Shown here: piece after piece, positions 1-8,576 of the stretch
Layout of the letters: each line of letters begins with the position of its first letter
How positions within the stretch are numbered: position 1 is the first letter of the stretch
Source: Ruminococcus sp. HUN007
GTDB lineage: Bacteria; Bacillota; Clostridia; Oscillospirales; Ruminococcaceae
NCBI RefSeq assembly: GCF_000712055.1
Contig: NZ_JOOA01000001.1
Span: 496,001 to 560,000, forward strand
DNA length: 64,000 nucleotides
Direction of reading: 5' to 3'
The notes under the pieces: model-generated
The model's input: the letters and a program-made list of their open reading frames with translations, nothing else
Databases searched by the model: none
Told to the model about the DNA's origin: nothing
Made by a program: the position numbers and the translations under genes

Positions 1-842
1 AAGTTGTCGAATCCTACTACTGAAACATCATCAGGAACGTTTATATTTCTCGATCTGAGTATTGATATAAGTCTGAAAGCAGTTTCGTCACAGTTGCACA
101 CGAAAGCTGACGGCATTTTTTCAGGAAGATCAAACTCCTTAAGGGTTATGCCGTTGTCATCACGGTCGTTTATAGCCTTTGGAATGTCGCTGTTCTGAGT
201 GCAGATGTTGTTTTCCATAAGTGCCTTTACATATCCGAGATAACGGTCCTGGATACTTGAGGTCGCATTGAGTCTTCCGATAAATCTTATATCTTTGTGT
301 CCGTTTTCAATAAGATAATCCGTAAGGAGATACATACCGTAGAAATTGTCCGTAACAACTGAATCAACATTATAATGCTTGTCGTAGAAATCAAGGAATA
401 TCAGCGGTATATCGCATCTGATAAGAACATCAATATAGGAATGCTTTATCTGACCGAGAACTATAAGTCCGCTCACTTTGTTTTCGGATATTATACGCGG
501 AAGTATTCCTGCTTTTTCATCGTCCTTTGAAAGAGTTTCGTTGATTGCAAACAGATTCTTTTTAAGAAGTTCCTTTGAAGTTTCCTGACAGAGTCTCCAG
601 TAGAATGTCCCCTTTTCGCCTACAAAACGCTCTGACATAAGTATACCGATATTTCTGTTTTCGATTTTTGAAGTGATACGTTCATTGACAGTATACTTGT
701 AGCCGAGATCATCGGCAGTTTTTTTGATGGCTGCGCGAAGTTCCGGACTTACGCCTTCCCTGTCGTTAAGTGCGTTTGATACGGTAACGACACTGACATT
801 GAGGCTCTCGGCAATATCGATCATTCTTATTACTTTTTTCAT
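1..842 (-). CDS. LacI-family transcriptional regulator (3' end outside window)
   Basis: Translating the minus strand from the ATG at 842 gives about 280 uninterrupted residues running off the left edge. The N-terminus MKKVIRMIDIAESLNVSVVT with the following VSNALND is a LacI-type helix-turn-helix. It continues into a periplasmic-binding-protein-like sensor domain with stretches such as RNIGILMSERF, VSGLIVLGQ, ENGHKDIRFIGR and VPDDVSVVGFDN. A purine-rich AAAGG lies about 14 bases upstream of the start. The family consists of dimeric sugar-responsive repressors. The ligand cannot be told, because the downstream genes lie outside the window. It is divergent from the DUF4430/ECF locus and has a leader of about 215 nt with inverted repeats, so autoregulation is plausible. 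Family confidence is high. Confidence 0.92.
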   Translation of the reverse strand, partial: MKKVIRMIDIAESLNVSVVTVSNALNDREGVSPELRAAIKKTADDLGYKYTVNERITSKIENRNIGILMSERFVGEKGTFYWRLCQETSKELLKKNLFAINETLSKDDEKAGILPRIISENKVSGLIVLGQIKHSYIDVLIRCDIPLIFLDFYDKHYNVDSVVTDNFYGMYLLTDYLIENGHKDIRFIGRLNATSSIQDRYLGYVKALMENNICTQNSDIPKAINDRDDNGITLKEFDLPEKMPSAFVCNCDETAFRLISILRSRNINVPDDVSVVGFDN

Positions 843-918
843 AGAATATTCACTCGACCTTTCGGGTTTAAGGATTTTGCAGACAAAAGACAAATCGTGT
901 CCTGTGCTGCGGATAAGA

Positions 919-991
919 ACAGTGACCGTACGTAAAATTCACTGTTTATAAAACACTGGTACACCAGTAAACCTGCATCTGAAAAGATGCA
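919..991. promoter_or_regulatory. Cluster of inverted repeats in the LacI gene leader
   Basis: Three symmetric elements lie between the LacI start and its promoter. ACAGTGA (919-925) pairs with TCACTGT (939-945). ACTGGT-AC-ACCAGT is at 955-968. TGCATCT-GAAA-AGATGCA (974-991) is a 7-bp stem with a GNRA loop. The first two have the shape of repressor operators and the third of an RNA hairpin. No known riboswitch consensus was recognised here. Confidence 0.45.
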
Positions 992-1068
992 TTAACCCCT
1001 CAAGTCATCCCTTTCACGGAACGTTCAAAGCATACCTGTCCCGTGATATGATCAGTTTTATTAAGAAT

Positions 1069-1079
1069 ATTATAACACA
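1069..1079 (-). promoter_or_regulatory. Extended -10 (TGTGTTATAAT) for the LacI gene
   Basis: On the minus strand the sequence reads TGTGTTATAAT, an extended -10. The same 11-mer is found at 11998-12008, 14633-14643 and 16070-16080, each time facing a minus-strand gene start. No good -35 is visible here. Confidence 0.5.
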
Positions 1080-1200
1080 GCATCAGAAAAAAATAAAGTA
1101 TTTTGCTTAAATTCACTTAAAAAATTTTCAGGCAATTAACCTTAATTAAAGTGACAATCTATTCAGTTACCACAGACAGCAATTTAAACAATTTTTTCTA

Positions 1201-1229
1201 TTGATTTTTATTGATAATAATGCTATAAT
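1201..1229 (+). promoter_or_regulatory. Promoter of the DUF4430/ECF locus
   Basis: TTGATT (1201-1206), a 17-base spacer and TATAAT (1224-1229) lie about 40 bases before the ATG at 1270. The leader is short, leaving no room for a riboswitch. Confidence 0.75.
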
Positions 1230-1269
1230 AAAATTTGCTTATTATAAAATTCATAGGAGATCATATATC

Positions 1270-2238
1270 ATGAAAAAGTTGATTTCATTTATCACGACAG
1301 CAGCTCTTGTTTCATGTTCAGGAGCAGTTCTTACGGCCGGTGCAGCAGAACAGGACACCAAAGTCCTTGTAACTGTTTCAGACGGAAAAAGCGCTTCACC
1401 TGTCCTCATTCAGAAGGAAGTTAATGTAACGGACATCGACAGCGACGGAAAGCTCACCATCAACGATGCTCTTTACATTGCCCACGAAGATAATTTCACA
1501 GGCGGTGCGGCAGCCGGATACAAGTCATCTGAAAGCACTTACGGACTTATGCTCAACAAACTCTGGGGTATCGAAAACGGCGGAAACTACGGATACTACG
1601 TTGACAATACTGCTGCTATGTCACTCGGCGATGAAGTAAAGGACGGAAGCAGCATTTACGCATTTGTTTATTCCGACACGGCAAAATTCTCAGATTCATA
1701 CAGCTGGTTCGATAAAAGCAATGCAGAAGCAAAACAGGGCGATGAACTTGAACTCACACTCTCACATATAGTATACGACGCAAACTGGACACCGTCTGCA
1801 GTTCCTGTTGAAGGTGCAGTTATCACTGTAAACGGCAAAGCTACAGAATTCAAAACTGATGCTTCAGGCAAGGTAAAGGTGAAGCTCGATGAATCAGGTG
1901 AAGATATTCTTATCAGCGCTTCATCAGAAAACCTTACACTTGTTCCGCCGGTACTTGTGGCTGATGTTACTGCAAATACGGCAGTTACTGCTTCAGTCTC
2001 AGAAACTGCCGCTGAAACAACGACTGAATCAACCACTTCAGCAGCAACTGCATCTGTAAGCAAAATAGCAGTCGTTCTCCACGAAAATTTCGGAGAAGAT
2101 ACCACAACATCAGCTCCGAAGGTTTCTGCAGTATCAGGCTCACCGGCAACAGGTGACAAAGGCAGCAGCACAGCAGTTATCGCATTCATTGCTGCAGGAT
2201 GCACAGCATTTGCATTAAGAAGAAAAAATGAAAAATAA
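1270..2238 (+). CDS. Sortase-type surface protein with DUF4430 domain
   Basis: Starts at ATG 1270 behind AGGAG (1254-1258) and encodes 322 residues. Residues 1-26 form a signal peptide (MKKLISFITTAALVSCSG). A DUF4430-type domain follows (about 27-140), containing an EF-hand-like segment DIDSDGKLTINDALYIAHED and a GNYGYYVDN core, the pattern of proteins related to the transcobalamin beta domain. Next comes an Ig-like beta domain (about 150-230), a Thr/Ala-rich linker, and a C-terminus SPATGDKG, a hydrophobic helix and RRKNEK, which is a sortase sorting signal of the SPxTGD kind. It is probably anchored to peptidoglycan. Its stop overlaps the next start by 11 bases, so the two are translationally coupled. 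A role in capturing a cofactor for the downstream ECF transporter is inferred. The domain call is good; the ligand is unknown. Confidence 0.8.
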   Translation: MKKLISFITTAALVSCSGAVLTAGAAEQDTKVLVTVSDGKSASPVLIQKEVNVTDIDSDGKLTINDALYIAHEDNFTGGAAAGYKSSESTYGLMLNKLWGIENGGNYGYYVDNTAAMSLGDEVKDGSSIYAFVYSDTAKFSDSYSWFDKSNAEAKQGDELELTLSHIVYDANWTPSAVPVEGAVITVNGKATEFKTDASGKVKVKLDESGEDILISASSENLTLVPPVLVADVTANTAVTASVSETAAETTTESTTSAATASVSKIAVVLHENFGEDTTTSAPKVSAVSGSPATGDKGSSTAVIAFIAAGCTAFALRRKNEK

Positions 2239-4132
2239 GACTTTATCACTGATCATAAGCACTCTGGTCATCGTTCTGACCATATTCTGCTCTGATCCGT
2301 CTAAAGCCGGTGCTTACGAATATACCGTCGGTGAGGTACAGTCTCTCATCGACGGTATCGTTGATTATAAGTGCAGACAGACCGGATCTTCCGATGTACA
2401 GAGTTTAATAAACGGAGCACTCGCTGACGGTGCAGGCAGAGATTCCGAATGGTATGTAATTTCGCTCAGCCAGTACGGTTACAGCGATTTTTCACGTTAC
2501 GTTTCAAATCTTGAAAATTATCTTAAGAACAACGATGAACCTTCAGCGACTTCAAGGGAAAAATATGCACTGGCTCTGTCGGCAGCCGGAAGTACTGACC
2601 CTTATACTGAAGATATTCTCGACAGCTCGATAGGCGCACAGGGCATCATGAGCTATATTTACGGCTTAAATGTACTGAACAACGGTTACACATGTTCAGC
2701 CTTCACCGCTGAAGGCACTGCACAGACACTGGTCTCAATGCAGTACGGCGACGGCGGATGGGCTCTTTTCGGAGAATACGGCGATATTGATGTTACATCC
2801 ATGACTATTGCTGCTCTTGCTCCCTACTACTGGAACGACCAGTCTGTTCATGATGCTGTTGACCGCGGTGTGGATTTTCTTTCAGCCAGGCAGCAGGAAA
2901 ACGGCGGCTACCAGAGTTTCGGAACACCTAATCCGGAAAGTGCATCCCAGGTTCTCGTCGCTCTTTCGGCAATAGGTATCGACGGCGTTCACGACGAAAG
3001 ATTCATCAAAAACGGAAACTGTCTTATTGACGGGATCGCTGAATACAGACTTGATGACGGCAGTTTTTCACACATTAAAGGTGATGCATCAAACGAAACT
3101 GCAACCATTCAGGCGCTCTACTCACTTATAGCCTACAAGAGAATGTGCGAAGGCCGCTCCGAACTTTATGTTTTCGATAACCGCAGATCTGTGGAAAGAC
3201 CTGCAGAGACTGAAGCTGTAACAGAGGCGCCGGTCACGGAAGCTGAAAAAGTTACTTCAGAAAATGTGACTGATATCGCAGCTGTTTCTGTCACTAACGT
3301 GTCAGGATCTGCCGTATCAGAAACCTCGCTTTCAGGAACTGCGACTTCAGTAAGTGATGTTACCGGAAATGTTACATCACCGGCTGCTGTCTCAGAAACT
3401 TCTGTTTCAGTATCATCAGATATAAGCGAAAACATTTCTTCAGACTCTGATATTCAGAATGATCACAAAACTGACAGCGAAAAGAAAAACGCAGAAGGCT
3501 CTTCAGACTCAGGCAAAAGAGATAATAAAATATTTATAGTACTTATTATTTTCGGAGCTGCCGGAGTTTTATGTCTCGTACTTTTCCTTGCCGGCAAACG
3601 CAATAAAAAGAATTTTATCTTTATCATTATCGCTGCAGCCGCTGTTTCCGCTTTTGTTTTATTGAATGATTTCAGCTCAAAAGATGATTACTACAATGGA
3701 AAATCATCAGAAAAGCCGGATGCAACCGGTACGGTAACACTTGAGATACGCTGCGACACCATAGCTGGAAAATCAGACGATGAGCACATTCCTGCCGACG
3801 GAACGATACTTAAAAAGACTGAATTTGACATAGAGGACGGAGAAACTGTTTTCGACGTGCTCACCGAAGCGGCCAGGGTTTATAACATACAGGTGGAAAA
3901 CAAGGGCGGTGCCGGTTCAGCACACGGCCTTTCCTACATAGCCGGAATAAACTACATCTACGAATTTGACTTCGGCGATCTGTCCGGATGGGTGTACCAT
4001 GTAAACGGCATTACCCCGTCGCGAGGATGCGGTGAGTATATCCTTTCAGACGGTGACGAAATAGAATGGCTCTACACCTGCGATCTCGGTCACGATCTTG
4101 ATGAGGTATACGAAGATGATCCGCTTTCATGA
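2228..4132 (+). CDS. Membrane-tethered alpha/alpha-barrel + DUF4430 protein, transcobalamin-like architecture
   Basis: A 634-residue protein. Order: signal peptide (1-30); helical repeat region (about 35-305) with prenyltransferase/squalene-cyclase-like motifs such as QYGDGGWALFGE and RQQENGGYQSFG; Thr/Ser/Val-rich linker (305-430); two hydrophobic helices (about 437-480) separated by the basic turn GKRNKKN; and a second DUF4430 domain (about 495-630, SGWVYHVNGITPSRGCGEY). Known biology: vertebrate intrinsic factor and transcobalamin consist of an alpha6-alpha6 barrel plus a C-terminal beta domain related to DUF4430. Here both parts are on one chain, and the membrane hairpin would place both outside the cell. 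The gene overlaps the ECF T component by 17 bases. Corrinoid binding is inference; no ligand residue was identified. Confidence 0.78.
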   Translation: MKNKTLSLIISTLVIVLTIFCSDPSKAGAYEYTVGEVQSLIDGIVDYKCRQTGSSDVQSLINGALADGAGRDSEWYVISLSQYGYSDFSRYVSNLENYLKNNDEPSATSREKYALALSAAGSTDPYTEDILDSSIGAQGIMSYIYGLNVLNNGYTCSAFTAEGTAQTLVSMQYGDGGWALFGEYGDIDVTSMTIAALAPYYWNDQSVHDAVDRGVDFLSARQQENGGYQSFGTPNPESASQVLVALSAIGIDGVHDERFIKNGNCLIDGIAEYRLDDGSFSHIKGDASNETATIQALYSLIAYKRMCEGRSELYVFDNRRSVERPAETEAVTEAPVTEAEKVTSENVTDIAAVSVTNVSGSAVSETSLSGTATSVSDVTGNVTSPAAVSETSVSVSSDISENISSDSDIQNDHKTDSEKKNAEGSSDSGKRDNKIFIVLIIFGAAGVLCLVLFLAGKRNKKNFIFIIIAAAAVSAFVLLNDFSSKDDYYNGKSSEKPDATGTVTLEIRCDTIAGKSDDEHIPADGTILKKTEFDIEDGETVFDVLTEAARVYNIQVENKGGAGSAHGLSYIAGINYIYEFDFGDLSGWVYHVNGITPSRGCGEYILSDGDEIEWLYTCDLGHDLDEVYEDDPLS

Positions 4133-4994
4133 GCTTAATCCGGCAGTAATTGCTCTGTGGTTCTTCACTGTCACCGGTACGGCAATGTTCTGCAGCTATC
4201 CGGTGATTTGTTTTCTGACACTGACTGCCGGTGTTCTTCTGTTTCTTGTAAGAAACGGGAGAAATCATATCCGTACTCACCTGTTTTTTCTGATTTTATA
4301 CGTGATACTTACAATAGCCAATCCGCTTGTCTCACACAACGGTAAAACTGTTCTGTTTGTAATGAACGACAATCCGGTAACACTCGAAGCACTTCTTTAC
4401 GGCCTTAACTCAGCAACAATGCTTACGGGAGTATTATATATGTTCCGGTCGTTTACACAGATAATGACAAGCGAAAAGCTTCTCTACATAACATCGCTGC
4501 TCTCCCCGAAGATATCACTGGTGCTGTCAATGGCAGTACGATACGTTCCGCTGTTTAACAGACAGGGGCAGAAAGTAAGCGACACCCAGAAGGCAATGGG
4601 ACTGTATGCTGACGACAATATTATTGATGACATTACCGGACGCATGCGTATTTTCTCCTCCGTTTCCACATGGGCGCTGGAAAATGGTATAGTGACCGCT
4701 GACAGTATGGCAGCCCGCGGATTCGGTACAGGACGCAGAACCGCTCTGAAAAGATTTTCATTCACTCTTACCGACACTGCTTTTCTTATCCTTACAGTAT
4801 TTTTTTCGGGTACTGTGATCGCCGCAGCAGCACACGGAAGTCTTGAATTTGATTTTTATCCGGAAATATCGGGTATCCATCCTGATCACACCGGAAAAGC
4901 CGGACTTTCCGCATTCCTTCTGCTCGTCCTGATGCCGGTATTCAAAGAAACGGAGGCTCTGATAAAATGGAAATATTCCGAGTCGAAGATCTGA
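4116..4994 (+). CDS. ECF transporter T component (CbiQ/EcfT family)
   Basis: The energy-coupling transmembrane subunit of an energy-coupling factor vitamin/metal importer. The ATG at 4116 is chosen because GAGG (4103-4106) is 9 bases upstream; an ATG at 4101 lacks such a site. The 292-residue product has hydrophobic segments at about 10-55, 60-80, 100-125 and near 220-240, and a last one at the C-terminus. The cytoplasmic coupling motif SMAARGFGTGRR (around residue 200) is the Ala-Arg-Gly signature by which T components contact the ATPases. It overlaps the genes on both sides by 17 and 28 bases, placing it in one operon with the ATPase and S component. Family certain; substrate not shown. Confidence 0.9.
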   Translation: MIRFHELNPAVIALWFFTVTGTAMFCSYPVICFLTLTAGVLLFLVRNGRNHIRTHLFFLILYVILTIANPLVSHNGKTVLFVMNDNPVTLEALLYGLNSATMLTGVLYMFRSFTQIMTSEKLLYITSLLSPKISLVLSMAVRYVPLFNRQGQKVSDTQKAMGLYADDNIIDDITGRMRIFSSVSTWALENGIVTADSMAARGFGTGRRTALKRFSFTLTDTAFLILTVFFSGTVIAAAAHGSLEFDFYPEISGIHPDHTGKAGLSAFLLLVLMPVFKETEALIKWKYSESKI

Positions 4995-6616
4995 ATTTCA
5001 CCTATCCTGAATGCAGCTCAAAGGCAGTGCATGATGTGAGTTTTAAAATCGGCAAAGGTGAATTCATTGTCATCTGCGGCTCTACCGGAAGCGGTAAATC
5101 AACTCTTCTCCGTCTTCTGAAGCCGGAGATATCACCGAACGGAGAAATGACCGGAAACATACTGTTTCACGGCGCTCCCCTCTCAGACTGTTCCGGCAGG
5201 CGCTCCGCCTCATCAATAGGATTTGTAATGCAGTCACCGGAACAGCAGATAGTTACAGACAAGGTCTGGCACGAACTTGCATTCGGGCTTGAAAACCTCG
5301 GAGTACCCGCTTCAGAAATAGCACGAAGGACTGCTGAAACAGCCGGATTTTTCGGTATCGGCAGCTGGTACGGAAAGAATACAGCCGATCTTTCGGGAGG
5401 TCAGAAACAGCTGCTCAATCTCGCTTCCGTTCTGGTAATGTCACCTGAGATCATCATTCTCGATGAACCGACCGCCCAGCTCGACCCGATCGCAGCTTCG
5501 GAATTTATCACTGCGTTAAAACGTCTGAACGAAGAGCTTTCCCTTACAGTTCTGATCGCCGAACACCGGCTTGAAGATACTTATCCGCTGTGCGACAGAA
5601 TAATGGTAATGGATGGTGGAAAACTCATCTTTAACGGTGAGCCGCGTAAGATATTTACGGAAATAAAGGGCGACTCGCCTGTTCTGCGCGGTCTTCCTGC
5701 AGCAGCGAGAGTATACGGTCTGACAGGCGGAAAGGATGACTGTCCGCTGACTGTACGCGAAGGCCGGAACTACATTGAAAAGACTTTTAAAAAAGACATC
5801 ACCGCCCTTCCGGCTCCTGCACATGAAACGACAGATAAAGAAACTGCACTGGAATTTAAAAACGTCCGTTTCAGATACAGCCGTAACGGTGATGATGTTT
5901 TGAAAGATTTAAGCTTTAAGGTGAACACCGGCGAAATATTCTGCATTCTCGGCGGCAATGGCTGCGGCAAAACGACTTTTCTTAAGCTTGCCGCAGATCT
6001 TGCTTCACCGTACAGCGGCGTGATAAAAGTCTTCGGGAAAAAACTTAAGGAATACAGAAACCGTTCGCTCTACAGGGAATGTCTCGCACTTCTCCCGCAG
6101 GATGTACAGAACGTTTTCCTCTGTGATTCAGTTCGTGAGGAACTTGAAAAATGCGGAGCCGATACCACTTCACTGCCTTTTGACATTTCCGGTCTGCTTG
6201 ACAGGCACCCTTACGATCTCTCGGGAGGAGAACAGCAGGCTGCTGCTCTGGCACGCATCCTTGCGGCGAAGCCAAAGCTTCTGCTTATGGACGAACCGAC
6301 CAAGGGCCTTGACGCTGACTGGAAATCAAAGATGAAGGACATCCTTGACCGCCTGAAAAATCAGGGTGTAACCGTAGTCATCGTCACACACGACATCGAG
6401 TTCGCAGCTGAATGTGCCGACAGATGTGCCATGTTTTTTGACGGAAAAATAGTTTCAGAAGGCACTCCGAAGGAATTCTTCCCGGCAAACAGTTTCTACA
6501 CAACTGCTGTGAGCCGTATGACAAGAGAAATGTACAAAAACATAGTCACCGTTTCCGAAGCCGTGGAAATATGCTCGCTCAACGGCAGAAAGGATGATGC
6601 TCATGACAGTCATTAA
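4967..6616 (+). CDS. Fused double ATPase (A-A') of an ECF transporter
   Basis: A single 549-residue chain with two ABC nucleotide-binding domains, equivalent to EcfA1 and EcfA2 joined, as in YkoD-type proteins. Domain 1: Walker A CGSTGSGKSTLL, Q-loop QSPEQQ, signature LSGGQKQ, Walker B IIILDEPTAQLD. Domain 2 (from about residue 285): Walker A LGGNGCGKTTFL, Q-loop LLPQDVQ, signature LSGGEQQ, Walker B LLLMDEPTKGLD. All key residues are intact, so both sites should hydrolyse ATP. The start ATG at 4967 follows GGAGG (4951-4955). The gene overlaps both the T and the S component genes, showing a dedicated transporter instead of a shared group II ECF module. Cytosolic, membrane-associated. Confidence 0.93.
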   Translation: MEIFRVEDLNFTYPECSSKAVHDVSFKIGKGEFIVICGSTGSGKSTLLRLLKPEISPNGEMTGNILFHGAPLSDCSGRRSASSIGFVMQSPEQQIVTDKVWHELAFGLENLGVPASEIARRTAETAGFFGIGSWYGKNTADLSGGQKQLLNLASVLVMSPEIIILDEPTAQLDPIAASEFITALKRLNEELSLTVLIAEHRLEDTYPLCDRIMVMDGGKLIFNGEPRKIFTEIKGDSPVLRGLPAAARVYGLTGGKDDCPLTVREGRNYIEKTFKKDITALPAPAHETTDKETALEFKNVRFRYSRNGDDVLKDLSFKVNTGEIFCILGGNGCGKTTFLKLAADLASPYSGVIKVFGKKLKEYRNRSLYRECLALLPQDVQNVFLCDSVREELEKCGADTTSLPFDISGLLDRHPYDLSGGEQQAAALARILAAKPKLLLMDEPTKGLDADWKSKMKDILDRLKNQGVTVVIVTHDIEFAAECADRCAMFFDGKIVSEGTPKEFFPANSFYTTAVSRMTREMYKNIVTVSEAVEICSLNGRKDDAHDSH

Positions 6617-7292
6617 GAGCAGAAGACTCCGTGAATTCATCCGCTATGCAGTTCCGCTTGTCATAATCCCGTCTCTCGTACTTGCAGGTGCATTTGTATT
6701 TGACCGGAAACGGCATATCCTTGTTTCACTGGCAGTCGCACTCTTCTCGCTTCTGCTCTTCGCAGCAGGATTTGAAAGAAGATCCGCCGGCACGAGGAGG
6801 CTTGTAATAGTTTCCGTTATGACCGCACTTGCATTTTCAGGAAGATTCATACCTTTCCTCAAACCTGTTTCCGCGATCACCATAATAACCGCGCTTTATC
6901 TCGGCGGTGAAGCCGGATTTCTAGTAGGTGCACTTACAGCGATACTTGCAAATTTCTACTTCGGTCAGGGTCCGTGGACAGCCTTCCAGATGCTCGCCTG
7001 GGGACTTATCGGCTTTACCGCCGGCCTTCTCGCACCGGTACTGAAAAAAAGCCGGATAAATCTCATAATATACGGATTTATATCCGGCATAGCCTATTCA
7101 TTTATAATGGATATCTGGACAGTCCTTTCGTACAACGACGGAAAGTTCGGCCTGAAACTATACCTCGCCGCCCTGACAACAGCTATCCCCTACACCATAT
7201 CATATGCCGTATCAAACATCCTCTTCCTCTGGTTCCTCGCCGAACCCTTCGGAAGGAAACTTAAGAGGATAGTGAAGAAATACAATGTATGA
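6603..7292 (+). CDS. ECF transporter S component (substrate-binding membrane protein)
   Basis: A 229-residue integral membrane protein with six hydrophobic stretches. Motifs typical of S components include MTALAFSGRFIPF, ALYLGGEAGFLVGALTAILA and FGQGPWTAFQMLAWGLIG. ATG 6603 is preferred to 6594/6597 because AAAGG (6589-6593) is 9 bases upstream. It overlaps the stop of the ATPase gene and closes the operon before a strong terminator. The S component sets specificity; this one resembles S proteins proposed for cobalamin or related large cofactors, and the DUF4430 and transcobalamin-like neighbours point the same way. That is inference: without a tree of S families the substrate stays open. Confidence 0.83.
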   Translation: MTVIKSRRLREFIRYAVPLVIIPSLVLAGAFVFDRKRHILVSLAVALFSLLLFAAGFERRSAGTRRLVIVSVMTALAFSGRFIPFLKPVSAITIITALYLGGEAGFLVGALTAILANFYFGQGPWTAFQMLAWGLIGFTAGLLAPVLKKSRINLIIYGFISGIAYSFIMDIWTVLSYNDGKFGLKLYLAALTTAIPYTISYAVSNILFLWFLAEPFGRKLKRIVKKYNV

Positions 7293-7296
7293 AAAG

Positions 7297-7339
7297 AAAA
7301 GCTTAAACTATTCCGAACCGGATAATAGTTTAAGCTTTT
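7297..7339. terminator. Bidirectional terminator
   Basis: AAAAGCTTAAACTATT (7297-7312) pairs perfectly with AATAGTTTAAGCTTTT (7324-7339). The 16-bp stem has A and T runs on both sides and lies between convergent genes. Confidence 0.9.
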
Positions 7340-7354
7340 TATATTTATTATCTG

Positions 7355-8194
7355 CTACTTAAGCAGTGATCTCATCTCAGAATAATCTGCACCGCTGTGG
7401 CGTTTTTCAGCCATTTCGGTAAGCTTCAGGGATAATGATCTGTATATATCCGCATCAGTGCCCTCACCTAATGCATCCAGATGTTTCTTTACAGTTGAAA
7501 CATCATTTCGTTCCACCGGACCTGTAAGAGCTGTTACCGGATCTGATGCTAATATTCGGTTTAAATTGCTGACTGCAAGAGGTTTAAGGGCTTCAAGTGC
7601 CTCTTTTTCAGAAAAGCCGCATCCCGTAAGAAGTTCCGTACTCTCTGCCATAAGTCCGCACACGAGATTGCTTGCCGCCACGCAGGCAGCGTGGTATTTT
7701 ATCTTGATATCACTTTCTATTATACGAACCGGATTGCCCATATCAGAAAGAATACGGCTCCATTCATCCGCCCGATCGCCTTCGATGCAGAAAAATGCAT
7801 CACCGATGGCCTTATACGAATCATATTTGCTGCTTACAGGAAACAGCGGATGTACCGACGTTCCCTCTGCCCCGTATTCATTTATTCCGGGAAAAGCATC
7901 TTTCGAGGACAAAGCCCCGCTGCAGTGACAAAGCTGTTTTCCTTTCAGTTTATGAAGGGGCAGAGAAAGATAAACATCCTTTATTGCTCCGTCAGGAACA
8001 GTAAGAAATATTACATCACTCGCTTCGATAAGTTCCTCCGCATTTTTATAATAAACCGAACCGGTAAAATCTGCAGCTTCCTTTGCAGATCCTTCAGAAG
8101 AACTGCAGTATCCCGATAACTCCATTCCGTTTCCGGCAAAGTATTTTCCAAGTGTAAAGCCGACTTTTCCGGCTCCGATAAAACCGATCTTCAA
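7355..8194 (-). CDS. Rossmann-like / DUF2520 NAD(P)-binding oxidoreductase-like protein
   Basis: Start taken as TTG at 8194 because GAGGTG (8201-8206) lies 6 bases upstream and translation then begins MKIGFIGAGKVGF, a clean Rossmann N-terminus with the GxGxxG dinucleotide loop. An upstream ATG at 8281 would add 29 unlikely residues. The 279-residue product has a dinucleotide-binding half (about 1-130, VIFLTVPDGAI, LCHCSGALSS, SVHPLFPVS) and a helical DUF2520-type half (YHAACVAASNLVCGLM). The family resembles 6-phosphogluconate-dehydrogenase-like and ketopantoate-reductase-like proteins; the substrate is not established. It stands alone, without the pantothenate genes it often accompanies. Family call is firm, reaction unknown. 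Confidence 0.82.
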   Translation of the reverse strand: MKIGFIGAGKVGFTLGKYFAGNGMELSGYCSSSEGSAKEAADFTGSVYYKNAEELIEASDVIFLTVPDGAIKDVYLSLPLHKLKGKQLCHCSGALSSKDAFPGINEYGAEGTSVHPLFPVSSKYDSYKAIGDAFFCIEGDRADEWSRILSDMGNPVRIIESDIKIKYHAACVAASNLVCGLMAESTELLTGCGFSEKEALEALKPLAVSNLNRILASDPVTALTGPVERNDVSTVKKHLDALGEGTDADIYRSLSLKLTEMAEKRHSGADYSEMRSLLK

Positions 8195-8303
8195 AACTGT
8201 CACCTCAGTATGATAAGTATGCACTGATAAGCTGACCGCATTTCCGGATCCGCAGTTCTGAAAAAGCGATAATGCGAACATATCAGCGTTCTCTGTTACA
8301 TAT

Positions 8304-8332
8304 ATTATACATCAACCGGTTAAGGATAACAA
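8304..8332 (-). promoter_or_regulatory. Promoter of the Rossmann/DUF2520 gene
   Basis: On the minus strand TTGTTA (8332-8327), 17 bases, TATAAT (8309-8304). It fits either proposed start of the downstream gene. Confidence 0.6.
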
Positions 8333-8475
8333 CATTTTATCTCCGGCACTTTTTTCAGATGACAAAACTTTAAAAACGGCACGCCTGAAATTAGCACTAT
8401 TGAACAATAACGATTCTATTATTACGAAGCAAAAGGTTGTGTTCAACAAAAATTAATACAAAAGCAATATATTGC

Positions 8476-8504
8476 TTGACACGGTCTGACTATTAGTATA
8501 TAAT
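8476..8504 (+). promoter_or_regulatory. Consensus promoter of the first T/E-rich lipoprotein
   Basis: TTGACA (8476-8481), 17 bases, TATAAT (8499-8504), about 70 bases before the start. The promoter of the paralogous gene at 12548 is also a perfect match, with GTATATAAT in common. Confidence 0.88.
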
Positions 8505-8576
8505 CGTAATCGTTGTTATCTGAATACATGTTTTTTCCATTCAGAGAAACATATTATATACTGGAGGTTAATTATA

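Noticed and set aside
843..1269. Cobalamin riboswitch expected before the DUF4430/ECF locus
   Set aside because: No B12-box-like sequence was found, and the promoter at 1201-1229 leaves a leader of only about 35 nt.
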